From an uncultured bacterium (lineage in GTDB: Bacteria > Cyanobacteriota > Vampirovibrionia > Gastranaerophilales > Gastranaerophilaceae): a stretch of DNA of 11,329 nt. The translations under genes and the position numbers were made by a program. The notes below the pieces were generated by a model. The model was not told the origin of the DNA, made no database searches, and worked only from the letters and a program-made list of their open reading frames with translations. The DNA lies in the NCBI GenBank assembly GCA_902803265.1, contig CADCPD010000026.1:1-11329 (forward strand), given 5' to 3'. The stretch's first letter is position 1; each line of letters opens with the position of its first letter. Of the stretch, positions 6,535 through 11,329 are shown piece after piece.

Positions 6535-7260
6535 TTATTTTAATTTAAAACAATTATCAACAATAATCAATTCATAAAGCTTTTTATTTTCAATGGCATT
6601 ATTATAAAGAATCCTGTTTTGTGGTGCTTGTAAACTTAAATGTCTAGGTCTTTTCTTTGAAGTAAGTTCTTTTGTATATGTATAAAGAGTAATCTTATCT
6701 TTTCTGTTGTTTGTAATTTCTTTTATTATGTCAAAGTATTTAGAATAAAGATCTGTTTTAACATTATCACCACAAGCAACAAGGATATCAGAACTTGAGA
6801 TTAGTATTTGCTTTATAAATTGAGAATTTAACTCATTATTTTTTTTAAAAGATTTATCACTTTTACAATATTCATTTGCTTCTTTACTATTACCTTCTAT
6901 ATAAGAAAATGTGTTTAAAACAATTGCCTGCTTGTAACCCAACGCATTTGCAAGAACAATAAGGTTTCTTATTGTTTGGTCAAATCTTGATTTTACATTT
7001 TTCTTATTAATAACATCATCAGGGAACGTATTAGAAGGATTCATAAGTAATGTCGTTAAAGATTTATTTCCACTATTATTTGGAAATTCTATGAGTAAGC
7101 AATATCTGTTTTCTAGAGTAGAATCATATATTCCGTATCCGTTTACGTTATATATATTTTTTTTAGTATTCAAATATTCTTCATCAGTAATTGGTTTAGA
7201 CCACTTAAATGAACCTTTTCCTAATTTATTTATTGCTTTTAATATATTATCTTTATTCAT
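6535..7260 (-). CDS. DUF1643 domain-containing protein
   Basis: 241 residues. RYCLLIEFPN (52-61), LLMNPSNTFPD (71-81), RFDQTIRNL (92-100), ALGYKQAIVLNTFSY (106-120) and later LVACGD follow the DUF1643 order, in which a 'MLNPS' motif and a 'DPTIRR' motif precede a 'VVNLF' strand. The biochemical function is not established; members are common in phage and accessory gene sets. Here the protein is longer than many members, with a divergent N-terminal 45 residues. The gene is isolated: it converges on the hydrolase gene with a 10-nt gap and has no co-directional partner within the usual operon spacing. No clear ribosome-binding site is seen; a 13-codon upstream frame overlaps its start (see findings). 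It may be a horizontally acquired single gene. Confidence 0.78.
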   Translation of the reverse strand: MNKDNILKAINKLGKGSFKWSKPITDEEYLNTKKNIYNVNGYGIYDSTLENRYCLLIEFPNNSGNKSLTTLLMNPSNTFPDDVINKKNVKSRFDQTIRNLIVLANALGYKQAIVLNTFSYIEGNSKEANEYCKSDKSFKKNNELNSQFIKQILISSSDILVACGDNVKTDLYSKYFDIIKEITNNRKDKITLYTYTKELTSKKRPRHLSLQAPQNRILYNNAIENKKLYELIIVDNCFKLK

Positions 7261-7402
7261 AAAATTCGCTCATTACTCTTTTCTAGGAATTCTAACATAA
7301 AATTTCTTATTTTATAATAGAAAGAATAAAATACCGGATTTTTAAAATTACTCTCAAGGATATATTTTGCAAAGTTACTATCTATAATTATCAAATCAAA
7401 AC

Positions 7403-7438
7403 AAAACCAAAAGTTTGAATTTATAAACTCTCGGTTTT
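7403..7438 (-). terminator. Terminator of the bacterioferritin-MBL unit
   Basis: An inverted repeat pairs AAAACC with GGTTTT (7403-7408/7433-7438) and AGTTT with AAACT (7412-7416/7425-7429). On the minus strand it is followed by a T-rich tail. It starts 25 nt after the stop of the MBL gene. Confidence 0.6.
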
Positions 7439-7462
7439 TAAAATTAAAATATCATTTACTTC

Positions 7463-8215
7463 TTACAGTTCCATAATTTTATGTTGTTCAATGTTCAAAT
7501 ACCCTTCAGGACAATGAGTTGAACAATAAATTGTTTTGTTTTCTTTAATAAAATCACGAACTCTGTTAAGCGTTTCTCTTGCTTTATCCTTATCTTCAAA
7601 AATTCTTGATAATTCATTAGCTTTAAGTGCTGCATCACAATATGTTACATCACCATGAAACATATAATAAATATCACCGTCTTGAAGAATTGAAACGGAA
7701 TTGCCTTTTGTATGACCTTCTGCTTTTACCATAACAAGAGTATCTGTTATGCGTTGAGATTCAGGGAAATTTTTAAATGCTCCGTCTGTGAATTTTACTC
7801 TTACAACATTATCACCTGTAAGTTTCATATTATCTGCTTCTGTTTCAGATATATAAATTTTAGCATTCGGAAACATTCTTAATTCGCCTGTGTGATCCGG
7901 ATGTTTGTGTGTTACAACTATTTTTGTCACATCTTCAACTTTATATCCTGTTGCTTCAAACGCTTCTTTAAATGTTGCAACTTTTTCACCCATATATAAC
8001 GGCATATTAGGATTATCTTTTGAAAATTCAGGTGTTTCGTTTGGCATACCTGTATCAGATAAAATAACTTCATTTCCGTCATCAATTAAGAAATTCTGCA
8101 AACTTGAAGCATATTTAATATCCTCACAATTTTCTTTATCACGAGTTCCGCCAAAAGCAAAAGCCTGTGTCATAAATCCACCATCATAATACTTTAATGG
8201 AATAACCTTTATCAT
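7463..8215 (-). CDS. Metallo-beta-lactamase-fold hydrolase (lactonase/AHL-lactonase-like)
   Basis: 250 residues with the full metallo-beta-lactamase metal set: THKHPDH (102-108, giving H103, H105, D107 and H108), H168 in EGHTKGN, D189 in FHGDVTYCD and H234 in STHCPEG. This HxHxDH-H-D-H layout binds two metal ions. The 250-residue length and the N-terminal FLIDDGNEVILSDTG place it near the N-acyl homoserine lactonase-like branch, but MBL substrates cannot be read from sequence and quorum quenching is only one option. An AAGGAG site lies 5 nt before the ATG and overlaps the stop of the upstream bacterioferritin-like gene, so the two are co-transcribed. A TetR regulator precedes the pair. Confidence 0.9.
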   Translation of the reverse strand: MIKVIPLKYYDGGFMTQAFAFGGTRDKENCEDIKYASSLQNFLIDDGNEVILSDTGMPNETPEFSKDNPNMPLYMGEKVATFKEAFEATGYKVEDVTKIVVTHKHPDHTGELRMFPNAKIYISETEADNMKLTGDNVVRVKFTDGAFKNFPESQRITDTLVMVKAEGHTKGNSVSILQDGDIYYMFHGDVTYCDAALKANELSRIFEDKDKARETLNRVRDFIKENKTIYCSTHCPEGYLNIEQHKIMEL

Positions 8216-8224
8216 ACTTTCTCC

Positions 8225-8683
8225 TTATAATTGACCTATTAAATAATTATTTATACCAAATCTATCAATTAAGTCAAGTTGTTGTGATGTCCAAGCCATA
8301 TCTCCTTCTTCATCAACATAATAATCTTTTAATAAATCAAAAGTTGCATAATCAAGAGTTTCGCCGTTAATATGAGAATCAAGAAGTTTCAAACCATCTT
8401 CTGAAACTTTATTATCTGCTTTTAAATATTCGTGTACATCACAAATTACAGGTGAAGTTTGACCGCATTCGTGTTTAACACAACCGCCCAAGTCTAAAAT
8501 TCTGTCTATGAATTTAGAAACCCATTCTCTTTCTTCTGTTGCGTGGTCTATGTACTTTTTACCTAATTTAGTAAAGCCTTGTGAATTGAAAATTCTTCCG
8601 TGAATTTCGTGGCTTAATGCTTATGAACTTAATTCTTTTACAAAAAATTGTAAAGACTCAATAGTTTTTTCTTTGTTTGACAT
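8225..8683 (-). pseudogene. Bacterioferritin-like gene interrupted by an in-frame TAA at codon 21
   Basis: Reading from the ATG at 8683 (AGGAG site 8 nt upstream) gives 152 codons that resemble bacterioferritin/ferritin-like diiron proteins over their full length. Features include the helix-A glutamate in VKELSS (E17), GFTKLGKKYIDHATEERE in helix B, then FIDRILDLGG. The C-terminal EEGDMAWTSQQLDLIDRFG matches the bacterioferritin 'EExHxDWxxxxLDLIxxxG' pattern. Codon 21 is TAA (8623-8621), one base from tyrosine, between VKELSS and ALSHEIHG. The reading frame is otherwise intact, so the change is recent or an assembly or sequencing error. Translation restarted downstream (for example at TTG 8491, 88 residues) would lack helix A and most of B and should not form the diiron bundle. 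Intact, such a protein stores iron or detoxifies peroxide in the cytosol. Confidence 0.78.
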
Positions 8684-8721
8684 TGTTTTTCTCCTATATA
8701 AAATTACCAACACCATGCTTA

Positions 8722-8749
8722 ATTATATTGGTTAAGGAAGTAAAATCAA
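8722..8749 (-). promoter_or_regulatory. Promoter of the bacterioferritin-MBL unit
   Basis: On the minus strand TTGATT (8749-8744), a 16-bp spacer and TATAAT (8727-8722) precede the gene. The predicted leader to the ATG at 8683 is about 32 nt and contains a proper AGGAG site, in contrast to the leaderless starts elsewhere. Confidence 0.6.
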
Positions 8750-8767
8750 TTGCCAAAAGGCTTTGAA

Positions 8768-8803
8768 TGTGCAACAATTGCACAAATTGATAAAAATGTG
8801 CAA
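8768..8803. promoter_or_regulatory. TGTGCAA palindrome and half-site, candidate regulator operator
   Basis: A perfect inverted repeat TGTGCAAcaaTTGCACA (8768-8784) lies 18 bp upstream of the -35 of the bacterioferritin-MBL promoter. A third TGTGCAA half-site follows at 8797-8803. All three lie between the end of the TetR-type gene and the promoter it presumably controls. The site could belong to that regulator or to an iron/oxidative-stress regulator; it does not look like a classic Fur box. Confidence 0.5.
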
Positions 8804-8809
8804 AAAAAT

Positions 8810-9391
8810 TTATATCAAATACTTATGCAGAATATATGGCATAGAATTTACATAGTATTGGGCAAGTTTTTCTACACTAATCGGCATACCGTTTTTAGTC
8901 CACTCAATGCCATAAGCCCAAATACCAAAAGTGTATATTTTAAGTGCAATTTTTTCTTCTTCTGTTAGTTCTTTAATTTCTGTTTTTAACTTTATAAAAT
9001 CTTCAAAGGTACTGCTTGCAGTTAATTTCATTGCCTTTATAGGTGAACTTGAATAATCAAAGACATGGAAAGCGTTTCTGTAATAATCATAGTTATTAAC
9101 TATTGCCATAATTGCCCTATGCATAAGTTCAAGCCAAGATAAATCTTTGTTTTCGGCATTAAAAACTTTGCTTAAATTAAGAGAATACTCAAACAAAACA
9201 AGTTCAGCTTTATCCTGAAAATTATGGTATAAAGTCCTTTTTGATAAACCGCAATTATCTGTAATATCTTTAATCGTGATTTTATCAATAGGTTTTGTTT
9301 GGGCAAGTTCCTTTAATGACTTTGCCAATAATTCTTTTGTTGATAATCTTTCTATCAAAACCTTTACCTCATCTTTGTTTGATGATAACAT
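8810..9391 (-). CDS. TetR/AcrR-family transcriptional regulator
   Basis: 193 residues from the ATG at 9391. Residues 36-65 carry the TetR DNA-binding signature (KITIKDITDNCGLSKRTLYH, then NFQDKAELV). The remaining part is an all-helical ligand/dimer domain with a C-terminal EWTKNGMPISVEKLAQYYV segment resembling the TetR_C type found in dihydroxyacetone-kinase-linked regulators (DhaS-like). The inducer is unknown. A longer frame to 9451 is rejected because it runs into a terminator hairpin. A TTG at 9358 with an upstream GAGGTAAAGG would give 182 residues and is a serious alternative start. A TTTGTTT/AAACAAA inverted repeat (9374-9398) overlaps the ATG and could serve autoregulation. It lies immediately upstream of and co-directional with the bacterioferritin-MBL unit, its likely target. 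Confidence 0.87.
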   Translation of the reverse strand: MLSSNKDEVKVLIERLSTKELLAKSLKELAQTKPIDKITIKDITDNCGLSKRTLYHNFQDKAELVLFEYSLNLSKVFNAENKDLSWLELMHRAIMAIVNNYDYYRNAFHVFDYSSSPIKAMKLTASSTFEDFIKLKTEIKELTEEEKIALKIYTFGIWAYGIEWTKNGMPISVEKLAQYYVNSMPYILHKYLI

Positions 9392-9438
9392 AAACAAAAT
9401 GCAACTTCTCGAACTCGTAAAAACTAATAATAGCAATA

Positions 9439-9465
9439 AAAAAGAGGACATAATGTCCTCTTTTT
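9439..9465 (-). terminator. Intrinsic terminator after the tRNA remnant
   Basis: GAGGAC/GTCCTC stem (9444-9449/9455-9460) with ATAAT loop, flanked by A and T runs that extend the stem and give a U-tract on both strands. It lies 5 nt beyond the CCA of the tRNA 3' remnant on the minus strand, so it was probably that tRNA's terminator and now insulates the TetR gene from upstream transcription. Confidence 0.75.
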
Positions 9466-9469
9466 AATA

Positions 9470-9488
9470 TGGTGGGCACAGAGAGACT
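9470..9488 (-). pseudogene. 3'-terminal remnant of a tRNA gene (T-loop end to CCA)
   Basis: The minus strand reads AGTCTCTCTGTGCCCACCA. It can be parsed as the last three T-loop bases (AGT), a 3' T-stem strand (CTCTC), a 7-nt acceptor 3' strand (TGTGCCC), discriminator A and an encoded CCA. No matching 5' acceptor (GGGCACA) exists upstream, so the rest of the gene is lost. A terminator follows 4 nt later, as expected behind a tRNA. It could also be an attachment-site remnant of an integrated element. Confidence 0.5.
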
Positions 9489-9632
9489 GTCTTGCTGCGC
9501 TCGCGTTAGACGTGCCTTCGTTTGAGCCTTAACAAGTCCTGCGGACAGCTTGCCAAAGGCTCAAAGCTCCGCACTTTGCTCGCTTGCGTTCGAACTCTTG
9601 ACAAGGCTTTGCCTTGTGGAGTTCTCGTCTAA
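9489..9632. repeat. GC-rich multi-hairpin element
   Basis: This stretch has clearly higher GC than all surrounding DNA and no coding potential. TTAGACG (9506-9512) pairs with CGTCTAA (9626-9632) as a closing stem. Inside lie a perfect 10-bp stem TTTGAGCCTT/AAGGCTCAAA (9521-9530/9556-9565) with a further GTCC/GGAC core, and a two-part hairpin GAACTC/GAGTTC (9592-9597/9619-9624) enclosing ACAAGGC-ttt-GCCTTGT (9601-9617). Words such as GCTGCGCTCGCG and GCTCGCTTGCG separate the hairpins. It looks like a palindromic intergenic repeat or a structured RNA, and replaces the body of the tRNA whose 3' end adjoins it. Confidence 0.6.
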
Positions 9633-9645
9633 TTTAAGGTCAATA

Positions 9646-9671
9646 AAAAAAGAGCCTTTCGGCTCTTTTTT
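9646..9671 (-). terminator. Intrinsic terminator of tRNA-Leu
   Basis: AAAAAAGAGCC (9646-9656) pairs with GGCTCTTTTTT (9661-9671) around a TTTC loop, giving a U-tract on either strand. On the minus strand it begins 6 nt after the tRNA discriminator base. Confidence 0.85.
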
Positions 9672-9677
9672 AAGATT

Positions 9678-9759
9678 TGGGCCCCGAGAGACTCGAACTC
9701 TCACACATCGCTGCGCTAGATCCTAAGTCTAGTGCGTCTACCAATTTCGCCAGAGGCCC
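9678..9759 (-). tRNA. tRNA-Leu, anticodon UAG
   Basis: 82 nt on the minus strand. The acceptor stem is GGGCCTC with GGGGCCC plus discriminator A. The D-arm contains TTGGTAGACGC, and the anticodon arm is CTAGA-CTTAGGA-TCTAG with anticodon UAG (9725-9723). A short class II variable arm and a T-arm GAGAG-TTCGAGT-CTCTC follow. It decodes CUA and probably other CUN leucine codons. The 3' CCA is not encoded and must be added. It is preceded by a repeat-filled leader from a promoter about 340 nt upstream, and followed by its own terminator. Confidence 0.95.
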
Positions 9760-9760
9760 A

Positions 9761-10060
9761 TTTGATTTATTTAATTGTCAAAGTTTTATTTTTTATTTTT
9801 TGTTTTATTGTCAATTCCTTTTGACAATTGGTGCGTCTACCACCTCTCAAAAAACGATACTCAATCGTTTTTTTCGGCAGAGTGCCAGAGGCCCATTTGA
9901 TTTTATTTAATTGTCAAAGTTTTATTTTTTATTTTTTGTTTTATAGTCAATTCCTTTTGACAATTGGTGCGTCTACCACCTCTCAAAAAACGATACTTAA
10001 TCGTTTTTTTTGGCAGAGTGCCAGAGACCCATCAAATTTTATTTAATTGTCAAAGTTTTA
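9761..10060 (-). repeat. Tandem repeat of tRNA-Leu 5' sequence plus spacer (two full units and a partial third spacer)
   Basis: Units at 9761-9894 and 9895-10031 (134 and 137 bp, with only a handful of differences) are followed by a third copy of the spacer start at 10032-10060. On the minus strand each unit contains GGGCCTCTGGC (GGGTCTCTGGC in the right unit), then 41 bases absent from the real tRNA, then TGGTAGACGCAC. The tRNA 5' end is thus split by an insert, and the 3' half is missing. Each insert holds AAAAAACGAT/ATCGTTTTTT hairpins (9849-9873 and 9985-10009). Each unit also has an ATTGTCAA/TTGACAAT-type hairpin and a T/A-rich tract. Both units lie between the tRNA promoter and the intact tRNA. 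This stretch has no protein-coding gene. Confidence 0.8.
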
Positions 10061-10094
10061 AATACTTTTAACTGATTAAAACTTTCGTATACCC

Positions 10095-10123
10095 ATTCTA
10101 ATATACTATAAAAATTTTGTCAA
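10095..10123 (-). promoter_or_regulatory. Strong promoter upstream of the tRNA-Leu leader
   Basis: On the minus strand TTGACA (10123-10118), a 17-bp spacer and TAGAAT (10100-10095), with an A/T-rich upstream region. Expected transcription start is near 10088, about 330 nt before the tRNA-Leu 5' end. It is the best promoter match in the window. Confidence 0.7.
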
Positions 10124-10164
10124 TTTATTCTATATCCTTGAAAATTAATTTAAAAATGTTTAAA

Positions 10165-10188
10165 GACCTGCTCGAAACAGAGCAGGTC
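10165..10188 (-). terminator. Terminator of the DNA methyltransferase gene
   Basis: A perfect 9-bp stem GACCTGCTC/GAGCAGGTC with a 6-nt loop lies 38 nt past the stop codon. On the minus strand it is followed by a T-rich but interrupted tail, so efficiency is uncertain. Confidence 0.65.
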
Positions 10189-10226
10189 GCGTTTGCTAAG
10201 GGGGATAATGTATTTATTTTTATATT

Positions 10227-11099
10227 TTATTTCTGGAATATAAAGATATATTCATGCTGGAAGATATTAAATCCGCCTGCAAGAGCTCTATATCTCCATA
10301 AATTTGCGGTTCTGCCTTTGGCTCTTTCGTTACCTTGAATATCTTTTACAATAGTTGCTTTTAACTTCATTCCAAGTTTTTGCATTCTTTCCATACATTT
10401 AAAGCCTAACGGCTGAACTTCAGAATTTTTATAACTGTCACCTATAATAAGTGCAGCAAATCTGTCTTTCTCTAATAAGTCATAACCGTTTTTAGCTACT
10501 TTTTCAAACAAATCATAAAATTCTTCAGTTGATGAACAATTCGACAAATCTTCTTTTTTATCTGAAAATTTAATAATATCATCATATGGTGGATGAAGAA
10601 TTAGGAATTGAGCCTTCTTCTTACCCATAATTTCAAGTCTTGCTTTAACTTTCTCCATCGTGTCTTTCGACGTAGAATCACCACAAATAATGTTCACATC
10701 GGTTACAAGCTGTTTTGGTGTAAATTTCTTACTTACACTATCAACAAGTTCTTGTTTCAATTCTACGCCAATGCAGCGTCTTTCCATATTTACAGCTTCA
10801 ATTCCGGATGTTCCGGACCCAAAAAATAAATCTATAACAACATCATTTTTCTTTGTATATCTTTGATAAAACTGTTGCGCAAGTTGAGGAATATAATTCC
10901 CATGATAATCATTTGAATGACCGTGTTCTTTTAACCTTGCAGGAAACTGCCAAAATGTATCTGTTTTAACATCAGGATAATCTTTCCAGTTTTTTAAATT
11001 AATATCATTATAAGCAGTTGTTTTAATGGGGTTTGTCTGAACAACTTTTAAGTCAGTTTGCTTTTCTTCAACGTGGGTTTGTTTTGTATTTGCTCTCAT
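10227..11099 (-). CDS. Site-specific DNA methyltransferase (N4-cytosine/N6-adenine type), apparently solitary
   Basis: 290 residues. VVIDLFFGSGTSGIEA (87-102) is the AdoMet-binding motif I, IGVEL with E113 is the following acidic strand and GDS (140-142) the next. ILHPPYDDI (167-175) is the catalytic motif IV, with His in place of the usual Asp, Asn or Ser. IIGDSYKNSEVQPLG and the C-terminal LWRYRALAGG/EYIFIF segments complete the domain. Motif I precedes IV. It should transfer a methyl group from AdoMet to an exocyclic amino group in a specific DNA sequence; the target cannot be read. No restriction enzyme is adjacent on either side, so it looks like an orphan, with a regulatory or anti-restriction role possible. 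TAAAAT lies 9 nt before the ATG, with no Shine-Dalgarno. It diverges from mutL. Confidence 0.88.
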   Translation of the reverse strand: MRANTKQTHVEEKQTDLKVVQTNPIKTTAYNDINLKNWKDYPDVKTDTFWQFPARLKEHGHSNDYHGNYIPQLAQQFYQRYTKKNDVVIDLFFGSGTSGIEAVNMERRCIGVELKQELVDSVSKKFTPKQLVTDVNIICGDSTSKDTMEKVKARLEIMGKKKAQFLILHPPYDDIIKFSDKKEDLSNCSSTEEFYDLFEKVAKNGYDLLEKDRFAALIIGDSYKNSEVQPLGFKCMERMQKLGMKLKATIVKDIQGNERAKGRTANLWRYRALAGGFNIFQHEYIFIFQK

Positions 11100-11108
11100 A
11101 ATACGAGT

Positions 11109-11114
11109 ATTTTA
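11109..11114 (-). promoter_or_regulatory. -10 box of the methyltransferase gene (near-leaderless)
   Basis: TAAAAT on the minus strand ends 9 nt before the ATG at 11099. The predicted leader is about 0-3 nt. No good -35 is seen. Confidence 0.4.
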
Positions 11115-11157
11115 AACTTTGTTTTAAAATAAAAAATCACATATTTATATGAATTTG

Positions 11158-11166
11158 TGCTAAAAT
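11158..11166 (+). promoter_or_regulatory. Extended -10 of mutL (leaderless type)
   Basis: TGC-TAAAAT is followed by TTTCCT and the ATG at 11173. The same TGCTAAAAT word precedes the hydrolase gene (5321-5329). No -35 consensus is present, as is common with extended -10 promoters. Confidence 0.5.
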
Positions 11167-11172
11167 TTTCCT

Positions 11173-11329
11173 ATGAAAAGAATTCACCAACTATCAAAAC
11201 ACGTTATAAATCAAATTGCAGCAGGAGAAGTTATCGAAAGACCATATTCTGTTGTCAAAGAGCTTGTTGAAAATTCAATAGATGCCGGTGCAACAAAAAT
11301 TAGCATAGAAATTTCAAATGAATGCCGAA
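11173..11329 (+). CDS. mutL: DNA mismatch repair protein MutL, N-terminus only (cut by window edge)
   Basis: The 52 visible residues are the N-terminal GHKL ATPase start: INQIAAGEVIERPYSVVKEL then VENSIDAGA, with the catalytic glutamate of VVKELVEN at about E30 and the Mg-ATP asparagine N34. MutL couples MutS mismatch recognition to strand incision in post-replicative repair. The spacing of these motifs from the ATG matches the family, which supports this start even though no Shine-Dalgarno precedes it. The gene continues past the right edge. mutS is not in the window. The divergent neighbour is a DNA methyltransferase; no functional link is implied by the sequence. Confidence 0.96.
   Translation, partial: MKRIHQLSKHVINQIAAGEVIERPYSVVKELVENSIDAGATKISIEISNECR

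Noticed and set aside
6522..6560. Terminator between the convergent hydrolase and DUF1643 genes
   Set aside because: Only a weak A/T-only AATAAT/ATTTATT pairing is present, with no credible stem.
8621..8623. Readthrough, selenocysteine or stop reassignment at the internal TAA of the bacterioferritin-like gene
   Set aside because: TAA ends several other genes here at the expected places, selenocysteine uses TGA, and a point nonsense mutation is simpler.
9392..9451. 20-codon N-terminal extension of the TetR regulator
   Set aside because: The extension reaches into a terminator hairpin and its hydrophobic run is unlike TetR proteins.
9677..10046. Two plus-strand frames of 72-77 codons
   Set aside because: They translate the antisense of tRNA-Leu and its split repeats; their mutual similarity comes from the tandem DNA repeat, not from protein homology.
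9761..10060. CRISPR array
   Set aside because: Only two full units, period about 135 bp, no short repeat-spacer alternation and no cas gene; the spacers are themselves repeated.
10117..10338. 73-codon plus-strand frame
   Set aside because: Runs through the tRNA promoter, a terminator hairpin and the antisense of the methyltransferase C-terminus.

Overview
The window is AT-rich (roughly 30-35% GC by eye) bacterial chromosome with short intergenic gaps and genes on both strands. Several proteins carry Sec signal peptides. Housekeeping genes (cdd, mutL, a tRNA-Leu) sit among small proteins of poorly known families. The base composition and gene mix resemble gut Gastranaerophilales/Melainabacteria or an AT-rich Firmicute. 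This is an impression, since no marker gene in the window settles the lineage.

Layout, left to right. Positions 1-715 (-) hold the N-terminal part of an oligopeptide-type ABC ATPase that runs off the left edge. Positions 816-2414 (+) hold a PLP-dependent 'methionine gamma-lyase family' enzyme, followed without a gap by a secreted parvulin isomerase. Positions 2529-3692 (-) encode a secreted protein with a basic coiled-coil tail. It diverges from a compact operon (3749-4849, +) of cytidine deaminase, an 83-aa putative zinc-ribbon protein and a C-GCAxxG-C-C cysteine protein. Positions 4907-5308 (-) encode an XRE regulator with a C-terminal zinc ribbon, divergent from a secreted alpha/beta-hydrolase-like protein (5337-6524, +). 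A DUF1643 protein (6535-7260, -) converges on the hydrolase.

Positions 7463-9391 (-) look like a regulated unit. A TetR-type regulator is followed by a promoter with a perfect TGTGCAA/TTGCACA palindrome. Then come a bacterioferritin-like gene broken by an in-frame TAA at codon 21 and a metallo-beta-lactamase-fold hydrolase, closed by a hairpin terminator.

Positions 9439-10123 (-) are the least ordinary part. A strong promoter (TTGACA-17-TAGAAT) drives a leader of about 330 nt made of two near-identical units of about 135 bp. Each unit repeats pieces of the 5' end of tRNA-Leu split by an A/T-flanked hairpin. The intact tRNA-Leu(UAG), its terminator, a GC-rich multi-hairpin element, a 19-nt 3' remnant of another tRNA (with CCA) and a second terminator follow. 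To the right lie an apparently solitary DNA methyltransferase (10227-11099, -) and the divergent start of mutL (11173 onward, +).

A window-wide pattern concerns translation starts. Genes at the head of a transcript have a -10-like hexamer only 6-9 nt before the ATG and no Shine-Dalgarno, implying leaderless mRNAs. Internal operon genes, and cdd and the bacterioferritin-like gene with longer leaders, mostly have AGGA/AAGGAG-type sites.
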